From DATBJJ01 sp036556425 (GTDB taxonomy: Bacteria; Acidobacteriota; Vicinamibacteria; Vicinamibacterales; 2-12-FULL-66-21), in NCBI GenBank assembly GCA_036556425.1, contig DATBJJ010000066.1, forward strand, positions 57,203-121,202: 64,000 nucleotides of DNA. The letters are read 5' to 3'. Positions 18,404 through 26,452 of this stretch are shown in pieces. Every line of letters begins with the position of its first letter. The stretch's first letter is position 1. The position numbers and the translations under genes are program-made. Below the pieces are notes generated by a model that was given only the letters and a program-made list of their open reading frames with translations, made no database searches and was not told the origin of the DNA.

Positions 18404-20044
18404 ATGATTCGAAGCGTCGCCGGGGTTGGCAGCGTCGTCAGCATGATCGCGCTCGTGTGGGGCGGGCTTCAAGCCGCCGCCGGCGAGCACCAAAGTGCGA
18501 CGGCACCGCCGACGTTCACGCCGTCCGATACCTGCCTCGCGTGCCACAACGGTCTCAAGACGGCGTCCGGCGTGGATATCTCGATTGGATCGGATTGGCG
18601 CGGCTCGATGATGGCCAACTCGGCGCGGGATCCGTACTGGCAGGCATCGGTGCGGCGGGAGACGCTCGATCATCCGCGCGCGGCCGAGGACATCGAGGAT
18701 GAATGCGCGACGTGCCACATGCCGATGGCGCGAACGGATGCCCGCGCGAGCGGACGCAAAGGTCAGGTGTTCGCGCACCTGAGTCAGAGATCCGGCAACG
18801 CTCGGCGCGATCTGCTGGCCCACGACGGCGTGTCGTGCACGATGTGCCATCAGATCTCCGCCCAGAATCTCGGGTCGCCCGAGAGCTTCACGGGCGGATT
18901 CGTCATCGACCGGGCGCCGTCCGACGGCGCGCGCCCGATCTTCGGTCCGTTTCAGATCGACAAGGGCCGCACGCACATCATGCGGTCCTCGTCCGGATTC
19001 CGTCCGGCGGAGGGGCGCCACATTCAGCAATCGGAAATCTGCGCCAGCTGCCACACGCTCTACACCGAAGCGTTGGGTCCAGACGGTGAGGTCGTCGGCC
19101 GCCTTCCGGAGCAGATGCCGTACCTCGAGTGGCGCGCGAGCGCGTATGCGAGAGAGCAGGCGAGCTGTCAGTCGTGCCACATGCCGGTCGTCGGCGAGCA
19201 CGCGCCGATCGCCTCGGTGCTCGGCGAGCCGCGTGAAGGCGTGTCGCGCCACGGTTTTCGAGGCGGGAATTTCTTCATGCTGAAGATGCTCAATCGCTAT
19301 CGCAGCGAGCTGGGCGTCACGGCGCTCGCGAGCGAACTGGACGCCGCGGCGGCGTCCACCGCCGAGCAGCTGCAGTCGGCGACCGCGAGCCTGCGAATCG
19401 AGCGCGCGGTGCGCGACAGCGGACGGCTCGCGATCGATCTCGTGGTCCAGAATCGCGCGGGTCACAAGCTGCCGACTGGATATCCCGCCAGGCGCGTGTG
19501 GATCGATCTCGCCGTCCGCGACAGAAACGGCCGCGCGATCTTCGAATCGGGCGCGGTCTCGCCGAACGGCGCAATTGCCGGCAACGACAACGATTCGGAT
19601 CCGCTTCGCTACGAGGCGCACTACACGGAGATTCGCAGGCCGGACGAAGTCCAGATCTACGAGTCGGTGATGGCCGACCAGGCAGGCGGCGTGACGACGG
19701 GGTTGTTGAAGGGCGTCAGGTATCTCAAGGACAACCGGCTGCTGCCGCGCGGACTCGACAAGACGAGCGCCGCGGCGGATATCGCAGTGATCGGGCTCGC
19801 GGCGAACGATCCCGACTTCACGGATGGCGGCGATCGCATTCGCTACGCGATCGACGCGGCCGGCGACGCGGGTCCTTTCACCGTGGACGTGGCGCTGCGC
19901 TTTCAGCCGATCGGTTACAGGTGGGCGCAGAACCTGAAGCCGTACGACGCGGTCGAGACGCGACGGTTCGTCTCCTTCTACGATTCCATGTCGGCCGCGT
20001 CGACCGAAGTGCTCGCGCGCGCGAGCGCGAAGATCCCCAACTGA
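18404..20044 (+). CDS. Exported pentaheme c-type cytochrome
   Basis: 546 aa. N-terminal signal sequence (hydrophobic 5-26), then five CxxCH heme sites: CLACH 44-48, CATCH 101-105, CTMCH 145-149, CASCH 213-217 and CQSCH 255-259. Spacings and the motifs SDTCLACHNG, DGVSCTMCHQ and ASCQSCHMP resemble the cytochrome c554/multiheme family. The C-terminal half (about 320-540) is heme-free and beta-rich (RAGHKLPTGYPARRVWIDL), as in many secreted multiheme cytochromes. It starts three bases after the cytochrome-barrel gene, so the two are co-expressed and may pass electrons to each other. The redox partner is unknown. Confidence 0.88.
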   Translation: MIRSVAGVGSVVSMIALVWGGLQAAAGEHQSATAPPTFTPSDTCLACHNGLKTASGVDISIGSDWRGSMMANSARDPYWQASVRRETLDHPRAAEDIEDECATCHMPMARTDARASGRKGQVFAHLSQRSGNARRDLLAHDGVSCTMCHQISAQNLGSPESFTGGFVIDRAPSDGARPIFGPFQIDKGRTHIMRSSSGFRPAEGRHIQQSEICASCHTLYTEALGPDGEVVGRLPEQMPYLEWRASAYAREQASCQSCHMPVVGEHAPIASVLGEPREGVSRHGFRGGNFFMLKMLNRYRSELGVTALASELDAAAASTAEQLQSATASLRIERAVRDSGRLAIDLVVQNRAGHKLPTGYPARRVWIDLAVRDRNGRAIFESGAVSPNGAIAGNDNDSDPLRYEAHYTEIRRPDEVQIYESVMADQAGGVTTGLLKGVRYLKDNRLLPRGLDKTSAAADIAVIGLAANDPDFTDGGDRIRYAIDAAGDAGPFTVDVALRFQPIGYRWAQNLKPYDAVETRRFVSFYDSMSAASTEVLARASAKIPN

Positions 20045-20048
20045 CGCG

Positions 20049-21110
20049 ATGCTGATCGTCGACGCGCATCTCGATCTCGCCATGAACGCACTCGAGTGGA
20101 ACCGCGATCTCACGCGGCCCATCGAGGAGATCCGCGCGCGCGAGCGCGGCCTGACCGACAAGCCCGATCGGGGAAGAGGGACCGTCTCGTTCGCCGAGAT
20201 GCGCCGCGGAGGCGTCGGCCTGTGCGTCGCCACGCAGATCGCGCGCTACGTGGCGCCCGACAATCCGCTTCCGGGCTGGCACTCGCCGGAGCAGGCGTGG
20301 GGGATGACCCAGGCGCAACGCGCCTGGTATCGCGAAATGGAGCGACGCGGTGAGCTCGCGCCGATCACCGATCGAACGACGCTCGATCGCCATCTCGACA
20401 CGTGGCGGGACGGCGACGACGGTCCAATCGGCTACGTGCTGAGCCTCGAGGGGGCGGACTCGATCGTGACGCTCGCGCACCTCGAGCGTGCGTGCGACTA
20501 TGGACTTCGCGCCGTGGGCCCGGGACATTACGGGCCCGGCGTCTACGCGCAGGGAACCAACGCGTCAGGCGATCTCGGAGTGCGCGGCCGCGAGCTGCTC
20601 CGCGAAATGGAACGATTGGGCCTGATCCTCGACGTCACGCATCTTTGCGACGAGAGCTTGCGCGACGCGCTCGATCACTACCGCGGTCCGCTCTGGGCGA
20701 GCCACTCGAACTGCCGCGCGCTCGTGCCGCACAATCGTCAATTCGCCGACGATCAGATTCGCGAGCTGATCGGCCGCGGCGCGATCATCGGCGCGGCCTT
20801 CGATGCGTGGATGCTGGCGCCGGGTTGGATCCGTGGACAGTCGACGCCGGAGAGCGAAGGAGTCACGCTCGCGACGGTCGTCAACCACATCGATCGCATC
20901 TGCCAGATTGCGGGGAACGCGCGCCACTCCTGCATCGGCTCGGATCTCGACGGCGCCTTCGGCCGGGAGCAGTGCCCGGCGGACGTACGGACGATCGCGG
21001 ACCTCGCGGCGGTCCCGCCGTTGCTGAAGGCGCGCGGCTACTCCGATGCTGATGTCGAGCTGATCGCGCACGGCAACTTCGTGCGCTTTCTCCGCGAGGT
21101 CTGGTCCTAG
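20049..21110 (+). CDS. Membrane dipeptidase-like amidohydrolase (peptidase M19)
   Basis: 353 aa, cytoplasmic (no signal peptide). Zinc-site motifs of the renal dipeptidase family: DAHLDLAMN (HxD), the bridging Glu in LSLEGADSI, DVTHLCDES with SHSNCRALVPHNRQ, and HSCIGSDLDGAFG. It hydrolyses dipeptides, often with D-residues, or related amides. It starts four bases after the pentaheme gene. Its TAG stop shares the palindrome CTAG with the TAG stop of the convergent HxlR gene. Confidence 0.92.
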   Translation: MLIVDAHLDLAMNALEWNRDLTRPIEEIRARERGLTDKPDRGRGTVSFAEMRRGGVGLCVATQIARYVAPDNPLPGWHSPEQAWGMTQAQRAWYREMERRGELAPITDRTTLDRHLDTWRDGDDGPIGYVLSLEGADSIVTLAHLERACDYGLRAVGPGHYGPGVYAQGTNASGDLGVRGRELLREMERLGLILDVTHLCDESLRDALDHYRGPLWASHSNCRALVPHNRQFADDQIRELIGRGAIIGAAFDAWMLAPGWIRGQSTPESEGVTLATVVNHIDRICQIAGNARHSCIGSDLDGAFGREQCPADVRTIADLAAVPPLLKARGYSDADVELIAHGNFVRFLREVWS

Positions 21111-21475
21111 GCCCTCGTTCTTCGTTTTTCGTTCTTCGTTCTTCGCTCCGGAACGGCCACCCACTTCTCGGCCCATTCCGCGATGGCGTCCATCGCCGAC
21201 GCCAGCGCGCGCCCCTTCTTCGTCAATGAATACTCCACGCGGACCGGCGTCTCGGGGATGACGGTGCGCTCGACGATTTCCTCCTGCTCGAGCTCCTGCA
21301 GCCGGTCGCTGAGCATGCGATCGGTGATGTCGGGGATCGCGGCGCGCAGCGTCGCGAAGCGGCATCGGGAGCGCAGCAGGACGTAGATGATCGCTCCGGT
21401 CCAGCGCCGCCCGATGAGCTCGCTTGCGCGATGGAAGCGCGAGCAAAGTGCTGGAGTGTGTGTGGGTTGTGCCAT
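21107..21475 (-). CDS. HxlR family transcriptional regulator
   Basis: 122 aa winged-helix protein of the HxlR type: CSRFHRASELIGRRWTGAIIY (start of the helix-turn-helix), LRAAIPDITDRMLSDRLQELE (recognition helix) and VRVEYSLTKKGRAL (wing). HxlR proteins respond to electrophiles, oxidants or other stresses, often via a conserved N-terminal Cys; one Cys is present at residue 11. It is divergent from a DoxX gene, and the intergenic region carries a palindrome placed between promoter elements. The last 12 residues (RRTKNEKRRTRA) are encoded by a short tandem repeat and are not expected in the family. Confidence 0.93.
   Translation of the reverse strand: MAQPTHTPALCSRFHRASELIGRRWTGAIIYVLLRSRCRFATLRAAIPDITDRMLSDRLQELEQEEIVERTVIPETPVRVEYSLTKKGRALASAMDAIAEWAEKWVAVPERRTKNEKRRTRA
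21115..21148. repeat. Short tandem repeat, family C (GTTCTTC units)
   Basis: Runs of GTTCTTC / GTTTTTC separated by G, about five copies, at the convergent end of the M19 and HxlR genes. On the minus strand it encodes the extra C-terminal residues of the HxlR protein. Confidence 0.75.
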
Positions 21476-21523
21476 GGCTCCCGTTCAGGATAGCGCGCCG
21501 CCCGCATCGGCGCAAGTTACTAC

Positions 21524-21553
21524 TTGACATATAGTCACTATATTAATTATAGT
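21524..21553 (+). promoter_or_regulatory. Promoter of the doxX-like gene (-35 TTGACA, -10 TATAGT)
   Basis: TTGACA at 21524-21529 and TATAGT at 21548-21553 with an 18-bp spacer, in an AT-rich island that stands out from the GC-rich surroundings. The start codon follows 25 bp later with Shine-Dalgarno AAAGGGG. Confidence 0.65.
21529..21543. promoter_or_regulatory. Putative HxlR operator, palindrome ATATAGT-C-ACTATAT
   Basis: A perfect 7+1+7 inverted repeat inside the spacer of the doxX promoter. It is surrounded by a wider imperfect symmetry (GTTACTA at 21516-21522 and TAGTAAC at 21550-21556). Regulators of the HxlR type bind such ACTATA/TATAGT-like dyads between divergent genes, so this is the likely autoregulatory site. 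Confidence 0.65.
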
Positions 21554-21574
21554 AACAAACGAAAGGGGATTGAA
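21546..21574 (-). promoter_or_regulatory. Candidate promoter of the hxlR-like gene
   Basis: On the minus strand TTCAAT (complement of 21569-21574) and TATAAT (complement of 21546-21551) are 17 bp apart. Transcription would start at the operator, about 65 bp before the hxlR ATG, so bound repressor would block both directions. Confidence 0.45.
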
Positions 21575-21577
21575 CAC

Positions 21578-22084
21578 ATGGATGCAGGATTGTTCGTCGC
21601 GCGCGTCGTCGTCGGGCTGCTGATGGCGGCGCACGGCTCGCAGAAGCTGTTCGGATGGTTTGGCGGATACGGTCTGACCGGAACGGGCGCGTTCTTCGAG
21701 CAGCTCGGCTTCCGCCCCGGCCGGCTCTTCGCCGCGGCCGCGGCGGTCGCAGAAGTGACGGGCGGCCTGTTGCTCGTCGCGGGATTGCTGGGCCCGATCG
21801 GCCCGGCGCTGGTCGTGTCGGTGATGGTCGTCGCGGCGGCGACCGTCCACTGGCAGCACGGCCTCTTCGCGCAGACCAACGGCATCGAGGTGCCGCTGCT
21901 CTACGCGACGGCCGCATCGGCGCTTGCGTTCACGGGCTATGGCGGGTTCTCGCTCGACTACGCGCTCGGCCTCGGATCGATCTGGACGCCAGGGCTCACG
22001 CTGGCCGTGCTCGCAGCCGGCCTCATCGGCGGGCTGGCGAACTTGACGCTCAGACAGCAGTCGCACTCCGCGGCAACTGCGTAA
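21578..22084 (+). CDS. DoxX family membrane protein
   Basis: 168 aa, ATG 21578. Four predicted membrane helices (about 5-25, 48-72, 76-95, 120-150). The DoxX signature is at the N-terminus: RVVVGLLMAAHGSQKLFGWFGGYG, with a second helix FFEQLGF...AEVTGGLLLVAGLL. DoxX/DoxD proteins are quinone-linked or redox-stress membrane proteins, often controlled by HxlR or similar regulators. The divergent hxlR gene and the dyad between them support induction by the same signal. Confidence 0.92.
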   Translation: MDAGLFVARVVVGLLMAAHGSQKLFGWFGGYGLTGTGAFFEQLGFRPGRLFAAAAAVAEVTGGLLLVAGLLGPIGPALVVSVMVVAAATVHWQHGLFAQTNGIEVPLLYATAASALAFTGYGGFSLDYALGLGSIWTPGLTLAVLAAGLIGGLANLTLRQQSHSAATA

Positions 22085-22100
22085 CCGCGAGCCCCGGGCC

Positions 22101-22838
22101 TCAGGTCTTCTTCACCAACGCAACGTTGAACGCCCCGGCGTAGCCGCCACTCTTCTCGCTCACTGCGAGAACGAGCTGGCGGCCGCCTTTTTTGAATATG
22201 CCGTCCTGCTCGTTGAGCGTCCGCCCTTTGCCCTTCGAGGCATAGGGCGGCGCCGCGTGCACGCGATCGGTCAGCGCCTCGTCGAAATAGAGCTGCGACG
22301 TGAACTCCTGTCCGGCGGGTGCTTTCGGGTTCGTCCGAATCTTGAAGTGGATGTGCACAGCGCGTCCCGGATACCAGCCCGGGTAGATCGTCGTGAACCG
22401 CGCGGCGCCGTTCGTGTCGGTCAATTGGTAGCCGCGAAGGAACTTCTGGCCAATCGTGTTGAACAACGCGTCCTTCGCGTCCGAATAGACGCCGACCGCG
22501 TCGCACTGCCAGATGTCCACGTGCGCGCCCGCGAGCGCCGTGCAGGCGCCGTTGGCGCCCATCTGCGTCACGTTGAACGTCAGGTCCAGGCGCGCGCCCG
22601 GCTTCGGCGCGCTCGAGGGCGGATCGCTCCGCACGTCGACCCGGTTCAACATCACGTCGGAAAAGTAAGGACCTTCCGTCTGCTCCGGCTGAACGACGCA
22701 AACGGGCGCGCTGCCGGAGGCCGCCGGAGCCTGCGCCCGAAGAGGATCGATCAGCACCGCGACGCCCGACAACCCGAGTAAGCCCACGAGCTCCCGCCGG
22801 CTCAAAACCCGACCGACCGTCCGATCGTCATCGCGCAT
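22101..22838 (-). CDS. Exported intradiol ring-cleavage dioxygenase-like protein
   Basis: 245 aa. It has a twin-arginine-like N-terminus (LSRRELVGLLGLSGVAVL). The core matches protocatechuate 3,4-dioxygenase beta/intradiol dioxygenases: QTEGPYF (first Tyr ligand), HVDIWQCDAVGVYSD, FTTIYPGWYPGRAVHIHFKI (second Tyr and the two His iron ligands), and FTSQLYFD. Exported members of this group act on aromatic compounds outside the cytoplasm, with unknown natural substrate. Shine-Dalgarno GGAGGG before the ATG. It converges on the doxX gene with a 16-bp gap. Confidence 0.9.
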   Translation of the reverse strand: MRDDDRTVGRVLSRRELVGLLGLSGVAVLIDPLRAQAPAASGSAPVCVVQPEQTEGPYFSDVMLNRVDVRSDPPSSAPKPGARLDLTFNVTQMGANGACTALAGAHVDIWQCDAVGVYSDAKDALFNTIGQKFLRGYQLTDTNGAARFTTIYPGWYPGRAVHIHFKIRTNPKAPAGQEFTSQLYFDEALTDRVHAAPPYASKGKGRTLNEQDGIFKKGGRQLVLAVSEKSGGYAGAFNVALVKKT

Positions 22839-23278
22839 AGCGACCCTCCGTGCAGCGAACGGTATACCCGAAATGGCCCAGGCTCAAGATCCGGGCATTA
22901 ATTCAGGGGCTAGCGGGACGTGGCAGTCTCGGGAGACGCGGATCGCGCGGATTGGACGGATCGCGCGGATGCCTGAGGTGCGGAACGTCCGGATGGTGGT
23001 CGTCGAGCGACCGGCAGGCTGGCGTGGCCAGCCTGGAAAGGGTGCAGGAGACCAAGCATCAGAGGGACGCTCGAGTTCTGCGGTCGCTCTGATGCTTGAT
23101 CTCCTGCACCCTTGCCCGCGCCGGCGGCGCGGCCGGTCGCGTCAACAGGTGCGCGACGAGATTCTCGGATCCGCGAGATCCGCGTTCCCATCGACGTGCA
23201 CTGAAGATTTTTTGGGCAAAGCCCGCGTCTCCTCTGATCCGCGAGATCCGTGTGATCCGCGTGATCCGCGTCAAACGA
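22839..23278. other. 440-bp gene-free interval with repeats and a large hairpin
   Basis: No credible gene. It contains family-A repeat units at 22934-22972, a small inverted repeat AGGCTGGC-GT-GGCCAGCCT near 23017-23034, the long hairpin at 23038-23113, then family-A units in the opposite orientation at about 23160-23190 and 23232-23274 that end at the start codon of the Clp-N gene. Open frames across it are low-complexity readings of the repeats. Confidence 0.7.
23038..23113. repeat. Long inverted repeat, 27-bp arms with one mismatch
   Basis: Arms 23038-23064 and 23087-23113 are reverse complements except for one base, with a 22-nt loop. The arms contain GGGTGCAGGAGA and AAGCATCAGAG (left) mirrored as CTCTGATGCTT and CTCCTGCACCC (right). 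No transposase or terminal duplication is visible. It could be a dispersed palindromic element or a small mobile repeat. Confidence 0.8.
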
Positions 23279-23887
23279 ATGTTCGAGCGCTTCAACGAGT
23301 CCGCGCGGCGGACGCTCTTCTTCTCCCGCTACGAAGCGAGCGAGTTCGGCAGCCTGTCGATCGGGACCGAGCACATGCTCATGGGGATCATCCGCGAGGC
23401 GCGCGGCGTCGTCGCCGATATCCTGACGCCGGACGGCATGGCCTCGATCCGCCACGAGATCCGCCGGCGCGTCAAAGCGCGCGACAAGGTCGCGACGTCC
23501 GTCGAGATTCCGTTCAGCGAGGAAACCAAGCGCGCGCTGCAGTACGCGACGGAGGAAGCCGACCGCCTGCTGCATGCGTACGTCGGCAGCGAGCATCTGC
23601 TGCTCGGCTTGATGCGGGAAGACACGACGCTGGCTGGATCGGTGCTGCGGGATCGGGGATTCCGGCTTCCCACGGTTCGCGAGGGCATCGTGAGTCTGCT
23701 GGAAAAGGCGCCGGTGGGAGCCACCGAGCGCGACGAGATCCACGAGCGGATCGAGCACATCAAGCTGCTCGTCCAGGATCTCGGCGACGAGGAGCAGACG
23801 TCCGCGAACAGGGAATTCCAGATTCGCCAGATTGTCTCCGCGCTCGAGGATCTCGCGCGGCGATGGGGTGGCCCAACGGGTAGCTAG
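23279..23887 (+). CDS. Clp N-domain protein (ClpC/ClpA N-terminal repeat, no ATPase)
   Basis: 202 aa from ATG 23279 (MFERFNESARRTLFFSRYEAS). The two Clp-N repeats are complete: first with FGSLSIGTEHMLMGIIREARG, second with FSEETKRALQYATEEADRLLHAYVGSEHLLLGLMRE. The C-terminal 45 residues are helical (HERIEHIKLLVQDLGDEEQT). There is no AAA+ module, so it cannot unfold proteins itself; such stand-alone N-domains resemble ClpS-like or ClpC-adaptor proteins, or read as a truncated ClpC. The start lies directly after a family-A repeat tract without a good Shine-Dalgarno. Confidence 0.9.
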   Translation: MFERFNESARRTLFFSRYEASEFGSLSIGTEHMLMGIIREARGVVADILTPDGMASIRHEIRRRVKARDKVATSVEIPFSEETKRALQYATEEADRLLHAYVGSEHLLLGLMREDTTLAGSVLRDRGFRLPTVREGIVSLLEKAPVGATERDEIHERIEHIKLLVQDLGDEEQTSANREFQIRQIVSALEDLARRWGGPTGS

Positions 23888-23980
23888 GTGCGGATCCCCG
23901 GACCCCCGGCTCCCGGATCCCGAGTCCCGAATCCCGGATCTCGGCTCCCGGCTCCCGGATCCCGGATCCCGGATCCCGCT
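23888..23980. repeat. Tandem repeat, family B (ATCCCGG units)
   Basis: About a dozen copies of CCCGGATC / CCCGAATC / CCCGGCT units fill the convergent gap between the Clp-N gene and the first GH127 gene. They probably form GC-rich secondary structure at both transcript ends. Confidence 0.85.
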
Positions 23981-26452
23981 CTATTTCACCACCCACTCCT
24001 GCAGCCCTACCGAGAACTTCGGCTGCATGGCGACCTCTATCCTCAGCGCCGTCGTCGTCACCGGCGCGAACGTGACGCGATTGAATGCGTCGCGCGCGAT
24101 GCCGTAGGTGTCGGTCGTCTGGACAGGCTTCCACTCGGTTCCATCTTTGTAGAGGATGCGCCAGGAGGCGGGCACGCGGACCGCGCCGCGGCCTGTGTCG
24201 TCGAACCAGTAGACCGACGACTCCGAGATCGACGACGGCTTCGCGAACGTCATCTCGAGCCATTCCATCTTGCTGCCGAGCGTCGGCCACCAGTCGAAGT
24301 ACGACGACGGATCGTCGGAGGACTTCGGCGCCTCGCCGTCGTTGATCGGGCGTGGGCTCTTGCCGCGTCCAGGGCCTGGCACCGAGACGGTCACGGTCGC
24401 TGTCGTGGCGATCGTTGGATACGGCGTCGGCCGCGCGTACGCGTCGGTGCGCGGCAGCCACACGATCATTTCTCCCGGTCCGCGATTCGCCCAGGCGGCA
24501 TACGGGATCGCGAGGAAGTCCTGCTCCGTCTTCGCAATGGATCCTTTCTCGTCGTACGCCAGGCCGAGCGCGCGTCCTTTGATCACCTCGACGCCGTTCA
24601 GCAGTGACGGACGGAACTCGCTCGTCATCGCGTTGGCGTCCGGCAGCACGATGTTCCGCACGCGCCTGTTCGGATTGTCCGGCCACTCGGCGGCGTAGAC
24701 GATCGGTCCGCGCTGCAGCGCCACGCGCCCGATGTCGTCTTCGACTTTCTCGTGCGCGACGACGCGGCGGACGCGCATCGGGAAGTCGAGTTGGATCGTG
24801 TCGCCGGGCTTCCACGCGCGCGCGAGGCGAACGTAACCCTTGTCCAATTTCATCGGCACCAGAGCGCCGTTGACTCTGACCGCCGCCTGCGGAGCGGTGT
24901 CGAGGAATCGATAGAGATCGCCCGGCACGGGCTCGTTGCGCGCCCATCCAGGGATGCGGACGTTGATCGCGAACGTGCCCGCTCTCTGCGGCGAGACCGT
25001 GAGCTTGACCGCGCCGTCCCACGGATACCGCGTCTGCTGCGTGAGCGTGACCTTCCGTCCGCCGTCGAGCGCGATCTCGCCCGTGCCCTGCACGTACAAG
25101 TTCACGAAGATCGTGTCGTTCTGCTTCGCGTAGACGTAGCCGGGGATCGACGGCAGGAAGCGCGAGATGTTCGACGGGCAGCACGCGACGCCGAACCACG
25201 CGCTCCGCTGATGCTGGCCGCGCGACTCGAGCGGGTTCGGATAGAAGAAGGTCTTTCCGTCGAGAGATACGCCGGAGATGAGCCCGTTGAAGAGCGTCCG
25301 CTCCATGACGTCGATGTACTTCGCGTCGCCGTGCAGGAGGAAGAGCCGATGGTTCCAGAAGTCCATGCCGACCGATGCGCACGTCTCGTTGTACGCCGTC
25401 ATGTTCGGGAGCTGATAGTGGCGGCCGAACGCTTCGCCGGCGCCCGACGCGCCGATGCCGCCGGTGAGATACAGCTTCATCGAGACGGTGTTCTGCCAGA
25501 TCGTGTCGATCGCCTTGACGTAGGTCGCGTCGCCGGTCAGCGCCGCGACGTCCGCCATGCCCGAATACATGTAGGTGGCGCGCACCGCGTGGCCGACCGG
25601 CTCGGTCTGCTCGACGACTTTCTGCTGCGCCTGGTTGTAGTCGAGGCCGCGGGGATTCGCGCGCTCGCCGGGCGGGAACGGTCCGGGCCCGCGCTCGTCG
25701 AGCAGGAACTTCGCCAGCGTGATGTAGCGATCGTTGCCGGTCACGCGTCCGAGCCGGACGAGCGCCATCTCCGTAATCTGATGTCCCGGCCACGTCGTCC
25801 GCTTGCCAGGGCCGAACGTGTTCACGAGCAGATCCGCCGCTTTGGTCGCGACGCTCAGCAGCGTCTTCTTGCCGGTCGCAAGGTGATGCGCGACCGCCGC
25901 TTCGAACAGATGCCCGAGGTTGTAGAGCTCGTGGCTGTCGTCGCGCTCGAGCACCCATCGCTCGCGTCCGGCCCACGGGTGCGGCTGTTTGGGATTGATG
26001 GTGCGCGTCGTATAGAGGTAGCCGTCGGGCTCCTGAGCGGCGGCGATCTTCGCGATCAAGCCGTCGACGTATGCGTCGAGCTTGGGATCGGGATGGACGC
26101 TCAGCGTGTAGGACGCGCCTTCGATCACTTTGTAGACGTCGGTATCGTCGAACGGATATCCGGGAGGGTTTCTATTCGCGGGCTCTTCGCCGCGCAGCAC
26201 TTGCGCCGCGCGCACGAACAAGTCGACGCGATTCGTGCGCTCGCACTGCTCGAAGGCGACCGGTATCGTGGCCGTCCGATTCACTTCGATCCGCGGCGCC
26301 CAGAACGTATCCGTCAGCTTCACCGCGGTAAAGGGGACGGGCTGAACGGGGTAGTCGCGGGTCGGCCGCGGCGGCGGTTGAAAGCCGACGAGCGGACTCG
26401 CGCACACGGCGAGCGCCGGAGCGAGCCAGCGAGCGATCGTACGAGTCTTCAT
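23981..26452 (-). CDS. Glycoside hydrolase family 127 (beta-L-arabinofuranosidase-like), exported
   Basis: 823 aa from the ATG at 26452 (MKTRTIARWLAPALAVCASPLVG, a signal peptide); a longer frame adds antisense sequence. GH127 enzymes release beta-L-arabinofuranose and use a zinc-bound Cys nucleophile. The sequence shows NETCASVGMDFWNHRLF (about 352-368; acid/base Glu and zinc ligands) and VACCPSNISRFLPS (about 422-433; nucleophile Cys pair), plus FEAAVAHHLATGKKT in the barrel. Residues after about 690 form an extra C-terminal beta domain of carbohydrate-binding type. It is divergent from the PD40/CehA-like gene with overlapping start codons (CATG). Confidence 0.92.
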   Translation of the reverse strand: MKTRTIARWLAPALAVCASPLVGFQPPPRPTRDYPVQPVPFTAVKLTDTFWAPRIEVNRTATIPVAFEQCERTNRVDLFVRAAQVLRGEEPANRNPPGYPFDDTDVYKVIEGASYTLSVHPDPKLDAYVDGLIAKIAAAQEPDGYLYTTRTINPKQPHPWAGRERWVLERDDSHELYNLGHLFEAAVAHHLATGKKTLLSVATKAADLLVNTFGPGKRTTWPGHQITEMALVRLGRVTGNDRYITLAKFLLDERGPGPFPPGERANPRGLDYNQAQQKVVEQTEPVGHAVRATYMYSGMADVAALTGDATYVKAIDTIWQNTVSMKLYLTGGIGASGAGEAFGRHYQLPNMTAYNETCASVGMDFWNHRLFLLHGDAKYIDVMERTLFNGLISGVSLDGKTFFYPNPLESRGQHQRSAWFGVACCPSNISRFLPSIPGYVYAKQNDTIFVNLYVQGTGEIALDGGRKVTLTQQTRYPWDGAVKLTVSPQRAGTFAINVRIPGWARNEPVPGDLYRFLDTAPQAAVRVNGALVPMKLDKGYVRLARAWKPGDTIQLDFPMRVRRVVAHEKVEDDIGRVALQRGPIVYAAEWPDNPNRRVRNIVLPDANAMTSEFRPSLLNGVEVIKGRALGLAYDEKGSIAKTEQDFLAIPYAAWANRGPGEMIVWLPRTDAYARPTPYPTIATTATVTVSVPGPGRGKSPRPINDGEAPKSSDDPSSYFDWWPTLGSKMEWLEMTFAKPSSISESSVYWFDDTGRGAVRVPASWRILYKDGTEWKPVQTTDTYGIARDAFNRVTFAPVTTTALRIEVAMQPKFSVGLQEWVVK

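Noticed and set aside
23038..23113. Insertion sequence or tRNA-like gene
   Set aside because: No transposase frame, no target duplication and no cloverleaf or anticodon arm could be drawn.
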